Notes: a model not told the origin generated them from the sequence alone. A DNA stretch of 64,000 nucleotides from Apostichopus japonicus (GCF_037975245.1 NC_092567.1:12064376-12128375); one strand, 5' to 3'; positions 22,907 through 36,064 are shown, numbered from the stretch's first letter. Made by a program: numbers and translations.

Positions 22907-24442
22907 ACTACTTCTTTTAAGTTCAACCTTACTCAATTAATAACTCAAATGTATCCAGGTAAATGTTTCTGCGACCGTTTCCACGTACACTAATGTGTAT
23001 AAAACATTAAATACCTGTAGTTTATGGTCAGAAATGAGGATGGACTGGTAGTGTAACGGATGGTGACCGATGTGAAGCTGCGCGATTCAGCATTGTTGTT
23101 CTTTGTATGGTTTTAAAATCATATCAGAAACTGGTTTTTTATTGTCTATTATATGTGTGGGGAGTGTATAAATAAACAAAATTCCTTGTGAACATCCGAC
23201 TCACCGTTTTCCAGAATGTGAATGCTGGACATTTTGGCGATTGACATAAATGAAGGAAGAGGTGATACTGTACGTTTGTTGATAAAAATGAAAGAAAATT
23301 GAGGACTATTTTGTAACTTGTGAAAATATTTTATTTGTGTTTTGGAATAAACTGTAGAAAAAGATCTTGCAAATATATTTTTTAGTGGCACCAGATTAGC
23401 TCTGTGGAATAAATCATGACCGATGATTCGGTGGAGCTGTTATTAAATCACTTTCCACGCACATTTATACAACACGACCATAATACCAGTCAGTGTGTGG
23501 GCAATTATACTACTACTTCGTTCTGTTGTCTAGATACCATGGTAACCAAAGAACTGGGCACGTATATTGGGACGTAGTATACAGAACACAATGTTGAGAA
23601 AGATCACGCACATGAATTTAAAATTGTTTGCGTCGCGGATATATATGCTAATCCTTTGTCATATATTGCTTTCTGGATTTTGTTAAAAAGCATCTCATAT
23701 GTGCAGTAGACTCTCCTTTGGGGAAGCTGGAAGATCCGTTTACAGCAATGGTTGGATGACAAGAATAACCTAACGGATGTAAAATTTACATAGCTGTTAA
23801 CAGTATCGACTTACTTGACATCAAATAGCTTTCATCAGTTTGATGAATTTTTATTATTTGGATAGATGCTTGAATTCATTGGAAACCTGGTTGCTCTTTA
23901 ACCAGCATCGGAACTTAAATAACACCTATCAAATTTGTCATAACTTATATACATACTAGCTTCACCTTCTTATACATGTAAGGATTAGGGCTGAAGTTGC
24001 TTCTAATCTAACATCCTGCTGAGGCTAATACAAGCGGTCAGATTCATAGTTCCTACTATAATATTGCTATACCGTTGTTCAAATAACATACACTTAGAGT
24101 TTCCATAAGAAATATATAACTCGAATCTATTACAAAGAGTCTGGCGCATATATTGTTCATTTCCTTTCCGTTATCCCTAGTATAAATATAAAATATTTAT
24201 AAATAGGAGAACCAAAGACTAGGAAATATAAAAATATGTACATCAATATGAACTTTAATATCAGAAAGTGAAAGATTAAAAATTAGTTGAAAACTTATGT
24301 TACTAAGAATAATCTACAAAAAGGATTCAAGTCATTCTGTTTGAATAAACTTTACAGCAAAGCAAAACAAGAAAACTGAAGGGCTTTATTCCATTTTTGG
24401 GGGCAAGATATTAAGATTGTGTACATTTCTGTTGGCTTTTAC
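22907..24442. other. Intron 2 filler, no gene
   Basis: AT-rich sequence without recognisable repeats or splice-flanked frames. The minus frame 23149-23391 is unsupported. Confidence 0.5.
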
Positions 24443-24721
24443 TAAGACCCCGGTCACACCTATAAAATTGCATCTTCCGACCATCGTTCTTAACTATAGT
24501 CCGACCATATTAAACTACGATAGCGGTCACACGTAGCCTACTCACACTACTTTGTACTATATTCTTTTTTCGGACACAGTGCATCAATGCTTTTGCAAAG
24601 CTATCATGAGCAGTTGCATTGGGTCGGTCAAGGGTCACGGTTTTGACGATGTTTCGCGGGTTTTTCATAGTTGTAAGTAGTAGATGATGGCGATGGAAGC
24701 TCAATTTGCAGTAGCGCTTTA

Positions 24722-24970
24722 TTGGTTCTTAGAAATGTAAAGGATTTGTATTGTAGGAGGCGTCACATATTGGAAGAAGCATTCCTGCAAAGACAAGAAG
24801 CCGCTGTTCGCCGACAGAGAGCGTGTAGACGCATATTCATTCGTAATACACAGCTAAATATTATAGATATGCAAGCCCAGCACGCACTACTCACGCTAAT
24901 GTGTATGCGCCCGTTCGTATCCCTCTTTTGCCATCATTTCTGCACACTTCCTAAACACCTTTTTATTCCT
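24722..24970 (+). pseudogene. Arg-rich ORF fragment inside the Harbinger-type element
   Basis: The frame opens at ATG 24722 with an Arg-rich run (RRRHILEEAFLQRQEAAVRR) and a further Arg-rich patch. Harbinger transposases often start with an Arg-rich segment, and the host element has Harbinger-like ends, which makes a decayed transposase N-terminus plausible. The frame formally runs to 25390 but only by crossing poly-A and (TA)n (25013-25115), so the later part is not protein. No catalytic DDE region is seen. Confidence 0.35.
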
Positions 24971-25012
24971 GACGGGGTTTTCCACCATACTCTGCATCTA
25001 CTCCCCCCCCCC

Positions 25013-25117
<105 letters not shown>

Positions 25118-25603
25118 ATTAGTGTCAGGACTTCTTGTTACTTCCAGGTTTTACCGCGAGTAGTGACCGCCATTGGGAGTTGTCTTTGGAGTGTCGAATT
25201 GTTCGGAGTGTTGACTGTTGTGTTGTTTTGTGGTAGAAACCGTACGTGTGCATGTACAGTACATGTATTAGTGTACAGTATGCAGAGCAGTGTAGGTTTG
25301 TTTTGTTTACATCGTATGTATCTAGGCACGCGTCGCTATGTCAAGGGATTGAAATCGGGGATTTCCGGCCGAAGTCAGTGTTTATGCTAAAACTCGGACA
25401 ACGCAATTGCGGTCACACGCATGGTTATTCCTGCTAAAGATGGTCGCACCATTGTTAATTCGGGGCTAATGATGCTAATTAACATCTTTAGTGGACGATG
25501 GTCGGACGATCTTCAGACCATAGTAGAGAGCGGTCACACGCAAATCGTACCATGGTCGGACCATCGTTATGTCTGAGAAAATGTACGTGTGACCGGGGTC
25601 TAA

Positions 25604-26711
25604 AATACCTTAAGTGCAGGATACAGTGGGTGTTCCATACGAATAGTTCATGTCTTCTCAATCGATAGGAATTGTCCAATCAAAACGCTCAAATGAATAA
25701 TTAGTTAAAGGAAGAGATGTTAATGTTGCAGATGATAATTATGGGGATTTTTAATCTGATTTTTTTTTTGATACACCATTATTGATGTAAGAAGTATCCC
25801 TCGCGACAAAAATGGTATAATAAATGCTATATCTGAAACATCACCTTTGACGATGTCATAGAGGGATTGTCTTAAGTACAGACTAAGCTGATTTACATAT
25901 ATACGACTGTCTGGTATAACAGACAACACATATGCATATAGTCTATATCGCTGTAGGCATTCTGTTGCAGTCGCTACGGACTAAGATATGTTTGTTTACA
26001 TGGATGAAAGTGATACAGTATGCATAGCTATAGAGACTTCAAACTAGTCTTGGTGATTTTCTAACTTTAAGATATTGATATAAAATATTTTTTTTATTAG
26101 ATTTGTTTTAAACTGTTACAGATCAGTGAGGTATGTGACATTAGTATGTAATACAGGTCACGGTAGGACAGAGCGTTAATCTAGGATATGATCTTCATTT
26201 TACCCGACATTCTTGAAATGGGCGCAATATTACATGTTGTCAAGTGTCTGCTTCCTGTCAGGCTCACAGTATACGTTAGAAACCCATGTGAGGATATTAA
26301 GAAGTTTGCATTACCATTTTATCATGATCCTAAGCTTTGTATTTTGCTCAACTTTCTGTTGGTGCTAGAAAACCAATTTCCATGTTTTACTATAAACTGC
26401 CCCTACTCCTCTCTGTCAGCGCCCTTTCATCTGAACCATATTCAAGTGTTCTTAAAGCAGCCATATCTGTTGTTGTATATATTATTCATTAAACATGAAA
26501 CGAAACCTTATACAACTGTAAATGTAGATAGATGTGTGCGCATTATTGGAGTGGTAATTCATGTAATTGCACTTCGCACTTTCAGACATTCTTAAGTCCC
26601 GAACTGAAGTAACGATAATTGTTTAAAATGTTCATTTGTCCAACGACGAGGACTTATTTGTCCAGGATGTATGTATAGTACAGTACAACGTGCGTGATAA
26701 ACCCTTGTGGC
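25604..26711. other. Intron 2 sequence, no supported gene
   Basis: A 135-codon plus-strand frame at 26188-26595 is longer than chance neighbours. It has no recognisable motif, no start context and no splice partner, so I do not call it. Confidence 0.45.
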
Positions 26712-26897
26712 GAGGTATGGTACAAATAACTTGAGGTATGATACAAATAACTTGAGATATGGTACAAACAACATGAGGTATGGTACAAATAACATGAGGT
26801 ATGGTGCAAATAACATGAGGTATGGTACAAATAACACGTGGTATGGTGCAAGTAACATGAGGTATGGTGAAAATAACATGAGGTATGGTACAAATAA
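26712..26897 (+). repeat. 21-bp tandem repeat, nine units
   Basis: The consensus is GAGGTATGGTACAAATAACAT, starting at 26712 and repeating every 21 bases. Because 21 is a multiple of three, several frames stay open and yield repetitive peptides (for example VPYLMLF on the minus strand, up to 183 codons at 26592-27143). These are artefacts of the array. Confidence 0.95.
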
Positions 26898-27839
26898 ATG
26901 AAAATAAATAAAGTGTCCCTTCCACGCTCGTAATCCAGCACTTTCGTCATATTTCCTAGTTATTGTTGTTTTTCTTTCTCTGCATGTAAACTCATATGTG
27001 CTCTCCTTATAGAAGTTATTGTCTTGTGAATCAATGAATATTCTCAATTTTAAAAATAAGGAATATTCAGAGGGATAAAAACATATAAAGCAAAACGAAT
27101 CTAACGTGCCTCCAGTGTCTCTCTTCCACACCATCTGAGTCAAAAATGTTTTATTGGTAAAAATATCGATGGATAAATTTCATCTCTAGAATCTTTACGT
27201 CTGACGTCACTGAACGCAGCAATACAACAGTTAGTAAATGTTACTCGGGTCTAATAGTATGAGTTGTGATAGGATTTGGGGGATCCATATTGATTATATT
27301 TCATTATTGATTTAGATTAATGTATATATTCGTGACTGATATGAATGTGTGGGTCCAAGCAGGCTTATATGTGAAAGGACGTATCTGGGTTTAACTTGAA
27401 ACTAAGAAACAAATGGATTTTAAGTAGGTTTCATCAACTTGATGTACTTTAACATACTATTCAAATTAAAGGAGAGGTGACTACTTAAATGTTTAACTAA
27501 AAAAAATCAATTTAAGGTTTTTATTTTATTTTCAAGACACGTCCTTTTTTTTACCTTCCACTGTATGAACAGTAGTATGAATAATCAGCAGCATTATGAT
27601 ACAAAAAAGTCAACAGTGAATCTGCACTAATAGTGGTTTTAAAATATTTGCAGTATTTATTTCGTATTTTGAATAACGGCTAAATAAAAAAATAATATCT
27701 CGAAGGAGCCTGGGCCCGACTGGGAGGAGGGGGGGGGGGTTGTTCAAAGAACCTAGTAATGTGGTTGATTTTTTTTTAAATTTACCACCCGACAAATTAA
27801 CTTATACTGTATCTTCATTGTTATATTAGAGTGCTGACG
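26898..27839. other. Intron 2 sequence between arrays
   Basis: It contains the second copy of 'gtgggtccaagcaggctta' (27350) and a G run at about 27728. Nothing coding. Confidence 0.5.
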
Positions 27840-28678
27840 ATAATATAATGCCACATCTGAGCCTTGTATTCTCACATGGTCCGTATTGTTATTAGTACTC
27901 TTTCCATCAGGACCATTCAAAATATCTGTATAGTATAAGAAACAGTCTGATGTAGTTGAGTCCATTTACGTCCTCATTCCGAGCCGAGTCCGAGACCACT
28001 TGGTTCGAGTATGGTATTCTCGAGTCCAAAAAGAGTTCTCTAGTGTATATGAGCAACCCAAACCAAGTCTAGCTAATATATAGAGACACAGCAATGACGA
28101 GCTCACACGGTTTCTGTCAATACTAGTATAATAGACACACAGGGAGTATCGGTTACATAAACCCACTCTAAATATTCCTTAATTTACAGACCGTCGCTTC
28201 CTGGTCTAAATGTTCCTTGCCTAACGTTGAACAGAGAGAGTCCACTTTGGGATAATATATAATATATAATATAATGCCACATCTGAGCCTTGTATTCTCA
28301 CATGGTCCGTATTGTTATTAGTACTCTTTCCATCAGGACCATTCAAAATATCTGTATAGTATAAGAAACAGTCTGATGTAGTTGAGTCCATTTACGTCCT
28401 CATTCCGAGCCGAGTCCGAGACCACTTGGTTCGAGTATGGTATTCTCGAGTCCAAAAAGAGTTCTCTAGTGTATATGAGCAACCCAAACCAAGTCTAGCT
28501 AATATATAGAGACACAGCAATGACGAGCTCACACGGTTTCTGTCAATACTAGTATAATAGACACACAGGGAGTATCGGTTACATAAACCCACTCTAAATA
28601 TTCCTTAATTTAGAGACCGTCGCTTCCTGGTCTAAATGTTCCTTGCCTAACGTTGAACAGAGAGAGTCCACTTTGGGA
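27840..28678 (+). repeat. Near-perfect 413-bp tandem duplication
   Basis: 27840-28252 and 28266-28678 match at all but one position noticed (C at 28187, G at 28613). They are separated by a 13-base AT spacer, giving a 426-bp offset. Identical minus-strand 66-codon frames appear in both only because the DNA is identical. The near identity implies a very recent duplication or an assembly artefact. Confidence 0.95.
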
Positions 28679-29394
28679 GACCTGATTATGTGCGCATGTG
28701 CAAACTTCCAATTAAACATACACACACAGGGTAAATTAAGAAAGCAAACAATCTGTGCAGGGTTTATTATATTTCATGATTTTTTTTCAATCTAACAGAT
28801 CTAGGCTGGTCTATTTTATTCTCCCCTTGTGGCTCTTATTTTATGTATTCATCATACAACTGAATTTCCCAAACTTACATGGATATCTCTACACGATCAA
28901 CAATATCTAAGACGAAGAGAGAGGGGTGTGGGGGTATCTAATACGATGCTTTGTGGGCTAACCAATATTTTGCTTTATTTTTGCCATTACATCAATCAAA
29001 CCACGATGTTCTGGGGTCTATATTTGAATACTGCCCTCTTTTCCCTTCTCATGGAAGTTCATCATTATGACGTCACTCAGTGTTGATGACGTCGCTCAGT
29101 GTTTAATGACGTCGCTCAGTGTTTGATTACGTCACTAAGTGTTTACTGACGGGCTTAAAACTGACTATGTATACTCATGTTATTAAGTCCGTGCATCTTA
29201 CATTGACGAGTCTGTCTCATTTATTAACTTTAGGGTGTTTAATGTAGATGTGCGTTTACCTGCCAGGAATAGTTTACAGTGATATTTGTGAAGATATATC
29301 ATTCAAATTTATATATTTATTGCTTCGCCATATTACATTTTCCTGAAATTCAGTTTCAAAATTCTCATGAATATAATATTTCTCTTCCTTTCAG
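28679..29394. other. End of intron 2 with CRE-like array
   Basis: The array at 29068-29153 is listed separately. The last 30 bases ('ttctcttcctttcag') make a strong acceptor for the next exon. The frame 28829-29086 is unsupported. Confidence 0.5.
29068..29153 (+). repeat. 19-20-bp tandem array of CRE-like TGACGTCACTCAGTG
   Basis: Five units begin at 29068, 29087, 29107, 29127 and 29147, reading TGACGTCACTCAGTGTT with single changes (TGACGTCGCTCAG, TTACGTCACTAAG). The first contains a perfect CRE (TGACGTCA). It is intronic, about 240 bases before a coding exon. A regulatory role is possible but unproven. Confidence 0.8.
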
Positions 29395-29430
29395 GCCTGT
29401 GACTATGAGGGCAATCTACCCGGAGAAGAG
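29395..29430 (+). CDS. Gene 1, 12-codon micro-exon
   Basis: The acceptor is TCTCTTCCTTTCAG and the donor GAG|GTAAGA, both strong. Its 36 nt in phase 0 read ACDYEGNLPGEE. It begins the acidic linker. Being a multiple of three, it could be skipped or included without changing frame. Confidence 0.8.
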
Positions 29431-32400
29431 GTAAGAGAGACATAGATTCATGTTCCTGTTAATTAGTACGGTAATTTTAATAACAAACAAAGAGGTATTA
29501 ATTAATGTGAAACAAAGAAATAAGACAAAAGAGTAATATACTTTGTTCCTCGTCAGGGGGAAAGATTTATAATTGTCTTCTATCGAAGAATGGAATAGAT
29601 AGGCCAGTTACAAGTTTATATCTGGTAATGATGATAGCACTGTTCTCAATGTCAAGTTTAGATGCGGTCTTAATCATCTACCTTCCGCACACACTGTCAA
29701 AGAAATACTCAACAAAGAAACAAATAGACATGTAAATACTTCAAGAATAGTCCGATGTTATGGTGTGTTAAAAGTCTCACACCAAATTGGAATTTAACTT
29801 TTACAAATTTCAGCTGTCCAGGAAAGGCTGACTGTAAAAGGAAAGGTGTTTCCATTTTCTTTATACACAGAAAAGGTTAACTTTAGAAGTCTATACTCAA
29901 ATCTCACATATATCTCTGCTCCGGTATTTTTTGATGATATAAAATCATTAGAATCATTCTCTGGCGTCAGGGAGGGGTTGGGGATGAATAAAGAGGAGCT
30001 AAGCTTCTCACATATATTCGGTAAACGATACAATAAAGTTTGCATGCCAGCATCATCACATACCCGTCAAACAGGAACATTAATTAATGAAATTGAAGGG
30101 GTACACGTGTCCTCTCTGTTGATGAGTGAGTTTAGGAGCAAGATGATTTACTGGGTTGTGAGGGTATCCGTTGAGTTATATCATCGTCATTATTCATTGT
30201 GATACGAGAGGGTTCCATTGTAACATAAAATGACTAACTTAGAGTAAAAACCATTCACTGTGGAATGTAAGCATACCAAGCTGTTGTTATACCAAATATA
30301 AGGAACCTAGAAACAACATAAAAAGTAAATGTTTTAGTATCTGAGGGATCATGTGCATCAGGTAAGTTGCAATGAGGGTCCTTTAGACTAAACTGACATG
30401 ATAGCAACGGCGTAGGTATTTAATGAAGATGAATCTACGTGGATGTGAGGTGACTCCTCAACATTTCTAACAAAATGTCAAAAGAATAAACACAATAATT
30501 GGGCAATATGCTTAAATCAATTCTGACTTATCAGTCCAGAGCGGCGAGAAATACAAGTAATTTAGAAAATATTGTTGTCAAAAACTGGGTTGATTATTAG
30601 CACAACCTGGTACTGTTAGTATTTAACCGTGTAATCGGTCAATTTTTAAATATTTAAATAGCAAATATAATACTAGTCCAAATAAGATATAAGGCATCAT
30701 TCTATTTATTTTCAAATACATAATACTTCAGTTTGAACTATTTAATGTAAACATTAATCGTAAACATGTTGCCTACACACATGTACAAACATTTGGCGCA
30801 TGTTATACTTAATCAGAGGGTTATTTTTTTCTTTCTTTTTATTTAAATTTGTGTCTTAATATGTAATGACACCTGACTAGTCCAGCTAACAAACAATATT
30901 CTTATGAATGTTTAGTATCAAATTATGTCTTCTATTAACATAATTATCATAATAGCTGTTTTCGAAACCTGTTATATCTAAATTATTGAGCCATGTTTAG
31001 TCAGCTAACACGTACAGCTAGGATTGTTTGGACGTACTGGTAATAACGATTACTGGGTTTGTATAGTCACCATGCAGAAGATGGATGAGTTGACGTGATG
31101 AAGTATTTCTCTTGAAAAGCAGAAAAATAGCAGCTTGTATATCCAATGTGTTTAGACAGAGGGAGGGAGGATTCGTCGTACTAAATTATCTAAAATTGGT
31201 TATCCAAAGTTTGATGAAGTTGTATATTACACCTCCCCCCCCCCCCATGGAAGTCTATTAAACGCGATTAAACCGTCAAACAAAGTTAAACTATTGTCAT
31301 ATACAGTAGCCATTTTCACCCGTATTGCCATTGTTGTTAATTAGGAATCGCTATACTGATACTGTACAGAGAAACTAACAATATAGTAAAAAAAAAAGTA
31401 GGTATTTCGTGTTTCATGAAAAATTCATTCAGTTCTTTCAGAATAGAGAAATCATCATATAAATACGCACATCTTTAATCGTTTATTTTGTTATTAATTA
31501 TGCGACTCCCGTGCATGGGGACCGTATATGATTCATGTTCATTCTTAAGTCAAAACTATGGAGCGGAAAATGAACAATTAAATAAATATCTGTCAAATAA
31601 TTTACAACACGTGACACCAAACCTGCTTCGAGTTCTAATTTTCTACAATGTGCGACAGTTTCAACTATCTTGATATCTCGTTGTTAGCAAAGCTACGTCA
31701 AATTTCTCGTTATTCCATCTCTTTATCCCATATTCGCTACCTGTATGTTAATAAAAATGTGGAATCTCCGTCCTTCACCCAAGCATATATACAACATACA
31801 CATTAGCATAATTTTCAAGTGTAGTTTAGGGTATACAGGTTCTGCCACTAGCCTGCTAGCTGACTTAACTTTTCTGGTCATATATATTTGATTTTTTTTT
31901 TCAACCAGAAGTAACCATTGATGTAATATACATTTTTTTTTATAATTCATTTGCAGCAACAACATTAGTAACTACCATGACTAGTAAAATTACAACCAAC
32001 TTAACAATAAGGAGGCCCTTTTTAGAGTTTAAATTCCCATCAGTTTGAGATTACTATATACGTAAGTTAAATATCCTTGACGTTATTGGAGACGTTAGCG
32101 CATGTCTGCAAGTTTACTTATTTTGTTCTTTCCAATTTTTACGGAAACCGAAATTAGCAGTACATGAATTTGTTCCTAACGTGCAATTGTTTGTAACTTT
32201 AAAATGTGGGAAGTGCGTTATAACTATTGTTAATGCTCCTCCAAATAAATATATTAGTTTCTGTGTTTTCAGTGATTTCGATGTACATGGAGGACTGGCT
32301 AAGGGTGAAAAAGAAAAAAACGGAAAACACGAAAATAAAATGTTTATACTCTTGAGTATAAACCGTAAACATTTTTGCATCTTGTTAAAATAACATCGTC

Positions 32401-32607
32401 ACAAATCGTGCTCCTCTTGATAAATTTTAAATATCAAAATATTCCGTGTTTTACAGCGTTTTCAATCTGACCAGAGGACAGCTGTAGGGTGAAAGGTAAC
32501 TATTCGGAAATCTGCGAACAGGAATAACAGGCAGATAGATATAGCGCACTTAGGATTAACTTTGTTTTATTAAGTTTTGTATGATTATTTGTTTCTCTTT
32601 CTTGTAG
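29431..32607. other. Intron 3, no gene
   Basis: AT-rich with one C run (about 31236). The 118-codon frame at 29846-30202 has no motif and does not join the gene 1 frame. It ends with the acceptor 'tttctctttcttgtag'. Confidence 0.6.
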
Positions 32608-32652
32608 GATGACGGCGAATATAGTTCATCGGAAGATGATACAGATGAAGAA
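32608..32652 (+). CDS. Gene 1, 15-codon acidic micro-exon
   Basis: The acceptor is TTTCTTGTAG and the donor GAA|GTAAGA. Its 45 nt in phase 0 read DDGEYSSSEDDTDEE, with 9 acidic and 3 consecutive Ser residues. This composition suggests a flexible acidic region with casein kinase 2-like S-x-x-E/D sites. It is symmetric (0-0) and could be alternatively spliced. Confidence 0.85.
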
Positions 32653-32763
32653 GTAAGAATATCGAATATTTTCTTTTAAGCTTGTCTCATGCTAAGATAA
32701 ACTGTGTAAGACCGATGCAGTGAGATTGAAGGAATTTCGTAAGGCACAGCTGAGTAGTACACA

Positions 32764-33005
32764 CAGGGACGTAACTAAGGCCTGTTGATTGGGGGGGGGG
32801 GGGGTGTAGTGGCTGAAATTCCAACTGAATGGGTTTTGAAGACAAAAAATTATGACTGCTGCCTTCCACCCCCCCCCCCCCTGCGCTACTCGTCAACGAT
32901 ACGGTAATTTTCAGTCAGACACCCGATCTTTGGCGACTGCACTTTTGTTTTTACGATACATGTGTAACCACTGGCCCTCACTTCACAAACTTTCTAATCA
33001 CTCTG
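32764..33005 (+). mobile_element. 5' fragment of the CAGGGACGT MITE family
   Basis: It begins CAGGGACGTAACTAAGGCCT and closely follows the minus strand of 14598-15185: a G run, 'gtggctgaaattccaactga', 'atgggttttgaag', a C run, and 'ctactcgtcaacgatacggt'. It diverges at about 33005. A matching later portion of the same family resumes at 36065, suggesting one copy split by later insertions. Confidence 0.75.
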
Positions 33006-33163
33006 GTTAAGCAAGTAAGAAACTAATAAGTTATCTGCTTCAAGGCTATATACACTACTAACTACAAAAGCTATGTTAATGTAACAAAGGGGATTTTTTT
33101 TAACAAATTATATTCGACGACATAGTTAATTACCAAAACAAATACATTGCTTTTTCCTAGCGC

Positions 33164-35043
33164 CAGGGTTCGTACGGGTGCTTGAAAACCTTGAAAATGC
33201 TTGAATATGATTGGTCAGTTTTCAAGGCCTTGAAAGTACTTGATTTCTTATATTTTTGGAAAATGTCATTGAAAAGTGCTTGAAATTTAACATGCTTAAT
33301 GCAAAACATATTTTGTATATATATATATATATATTTTGTAATAGTCAAATTGTGACAAACAAAAACTTAAAAGAATGTCTTAGTTGTCTAAAAAATTACG
33401 AGGGAGGGTCGCGCACAATCACTGCAAACTTCTCGCACAGTCACTGGCAAATTACGGCCTCCACTAAGCAATTTCAGTACCAGCGACAATAACCAAAAAT
33501 CCCCACAAATCTCCGACCACATGGTAGCCTAACTTCACACTGAGTCAACATGGAAATCTAACCTAGCCATATGTTTATTCGCTCAGTTGTGTCGCAAATA
33601 AAGAATAAAAATATCCATGAAAAACTTCAATCTTCGACCACATTTTAGCCTAACAATCACACTAAGTCAATGGGAAATGTAGCCTAACCATCGGTTTGGT
33701 TTGCCCCCCAAATGAACTTTGCGTAGCTTTGTTTACACACTTTCCCTGCTGCTATCGTTGCGCGCATGGTAGCCTAACACCACACATAGTCAACAGGAAA
33801 ATCTAGCCTAAGCATCTCTTTATTTGCTGAAATTGTGACACAGTTAGCTAGAACGAAAATATCCGTGAAATACTGCAACCTTCGACCACATGTTAGCCTA
33901 ACAGCCACACTAAGTCAATGGGAAATGTAGACAACCATTTGCAAAAAAAAAAAAAAAAAAATGCGTAGCTTTGTTTACAATTTCAATTTACTGAAAATCG
34001 GCAGTTGTTTGGATGGTATGTGCTATGTCTTAAAGAGGGAATGTTGTATTTTACGTACACCGTTGCTGTGGCGATGGATTGAAGGTTTTAACTTCGATTA
34101 CTTTTCAGCAGTATATAATGGTTTCGTATTTGGTGGTGATTTCATCCACACACGTTGTTTTCTATGTGTTTCTACATGTTTTCTATTTCAGTTGATGGGT
34201 TGTTGGTTTTTCGTTATATATTTGGTGTCTTGACGTTATTTGCTAAACGATCGCAAATTTTTACGATTAAAATTTTAATGAATTTGCTTTAAGGTCGCAG
34301 CACTAGGATCAAGAGGGTAATTGTGCTTACTTTATACTATTACAGTAAATGCTTACAACCATTTCCTTAAACAGCATGTTGAATTTTAGAAAAGATCACC
34401 CCTAAACCTTAACAAAAAAAACCCTCGTAAATTCATTAAGAGGGTCGTTTTTAACTTTTCATTTTCCAAAATTGCCCCCAAAGCCAAATCTTAATTTCTA
34501 CCCTGGTTGTAACAACAGTCGATCAGACACGGACAGTCTATAGGCCGAGTGAAAATGCATTGCTGGACGTACGCATGTGAGCTGTACAGTAGTAAACAAT
34601 CTAAATCCTACCTACCTGAACGATAAATTATTTATCATTCTAGTTGGTAGGATTTATATTGTATATCATAAACAATACTGTTTGTATGCGGCGCACGTGT
34701 AGCGTCGTTACAATTCGGATATATCACGTAAACACATGCATGCTGTGAACAATTTTGGTGGAAAATTTGGCACAACTACCAAGTTTTTTGCAGGACTACC
34801 AAAATCTTTGAAAATCTTTGAAACTGGTAGTCCCACGGACAACCTTCTCAAATACCTGAAAATCCAACACTGATCATGTCTTTATATACCCAGCGTACAC
34901 ATTGCATTAGATATGTTTTATGCCTCTGTCTCACAGAATGTTTATTGTTAATGATAAGCATGTGCTTGAAAACATAAATTTGGTGCTTGAAAAGTGTTTG
35001 AAAAGTGCTTGAATTTTGTTGTGAAAAAAGTGTACGAACCCTG
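33164..35043. mobile_element. 1.9-kb hAT-like element (CAGGGTTCGTAC ends), 6-bp TSD
   Basis: It begins CAGGGTTCGTACGGGTGCTT and ends GTACGAACCCTG. TAGCGC is duplicated at 33158-33163 and 35044-35049. Subterminal copies of 'gtgcttgaaa' occur at both ends. Inside lie a tandem repeat also seen at 13.4 kb (about 33490-33930), an A run, and a leader region (33961-34250) shared with 16216-16425. There is no complete transposase. Ends of this kind are typical of hAT, and 6-bp duplications are reported for the hAT6 group. I read it as an internally deleted derivative. Confidence 0.8.
33490..33930 (+). repeat. Subterminal tandem repeat of the hAT-like element
   Basis: Three to four diverged units, each with 'gaccacat(g/t)(g/t)tagcctaac', 'aagtcaatgggaaat' and 'ttattcgc..a.ttgtg'. 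It is the same family as the 136-bp array at 13397-13800, here about 120-130 bp per unit. Confidence 0.75.
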
Positions 35044-35172
35044 TAGCGCGCTTAATATTATTATTACTTTGGAGGAGGCGGGGCTATTTATCACTCACAT
35101 GGACAATCTGCCTATCATCTTCGTCAAAGCATTGAGTGTTTTAATTGTATACCATAGAGCCAATATATATAC

Positions 35173-35947
35173 CAGCGACGCAGCCAAGAATTTGCACGGG
35201 AGAGGGGAGCACATTTTGCGATTGATATGGGAAGGGGTTTGAGCAATTTTTGAACAACTGAAGGTCCTTAGATGCAAGCTGGTGCAATGCTTTGCCAGTT
35301 TCATCATGATCATATGATATCATATTACCAGCAATTTTGTTTCCGGTTTGAATTATTCTTTTACATGTTCTTTTAAATAGTATATCAGAAAGACAAATAT
35401 ATAGTTTTCCAGTAGGATGATTCTTGTTTATTGTCCAATGTCTGGACTGTAAAAGATTTGACGAAGTTAACTGATGGACAATATACACTTTCATATTTAG
35501 CAGTGTAATAATTATTTATAGGAAGTGCGTATCACGTACGATTGCTAGCTGAGCTTCAAAACATGTTGTTCGTGCAACAACTTATGACGAATCATAGAAA
35601 GGATGAGAACGCACGTTGTCGTCGTCGTCGTCGTTGTGCTTACGATTCGTGACACTCCATCGAGTGCTGTTAGATAGGCTATATGTATTTTATTACGCAG
35701 TGGCCAATTGTAGTCTGGTAATAGGCTATAGGCTAAATTTAGCTACTTGCATTTGACAAACCCAGTAGCTGAATCAGTAGGCCTGAATGTTACTACGATT
35801 ATAATCGAGTTAACGGAGCTGACGAGTATTCATGATCAAAAGAGCAATGACAAAATACCATGCCATAAAAACCAACAGTTTTTCTTTCGACCCTGAAAGG
35901 GAGAGCAGTTGCCCCCACTGCCCCCCCCCCCCCCGGCTACGTCCCTA
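35173..35947. mobile_element. 775-bp MITE, CAGCGACGCAGCC ends, 7/8-matched TSD
   Basis: The left end CAGCGACGCAGCCAAG and inverted right end TAGGGACGTAGCCGGG are related. The flanks ATATATAC (35165-35172) and ATATAAAC (35948-35955) differ at one base. A C run of about 14 abuts the right end. The short frames 35095-35494 lie inside. The inverted repeats are weaker than in neighbouring elements, so the call is less certain. Confidence 0.6.
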
Positions 35948-36064
35948 ATATAAACTGTATAAACTGAATTACTTGAAGCTAGCGAACAGGGTCAACCCAT
36001 CCAATAGCAACATTAGTGCATAAGTAAACCGAATTTAAGCGGGCAAACGTTGTACGGCAGTTCT

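Noticed and set aside
26188-26595. 135-codon plus-strand ORF
   Set aside because: Composition typical of translated AT-rich intron; no motif or splice partner.
26592-27143. 183-codon minus-strand ORF with VPYLMLF repeats
   Set aside because: It is kept open by the 21-bp tandem array, whose period is a multiple of three; four overlapping frames are open for the same reason.
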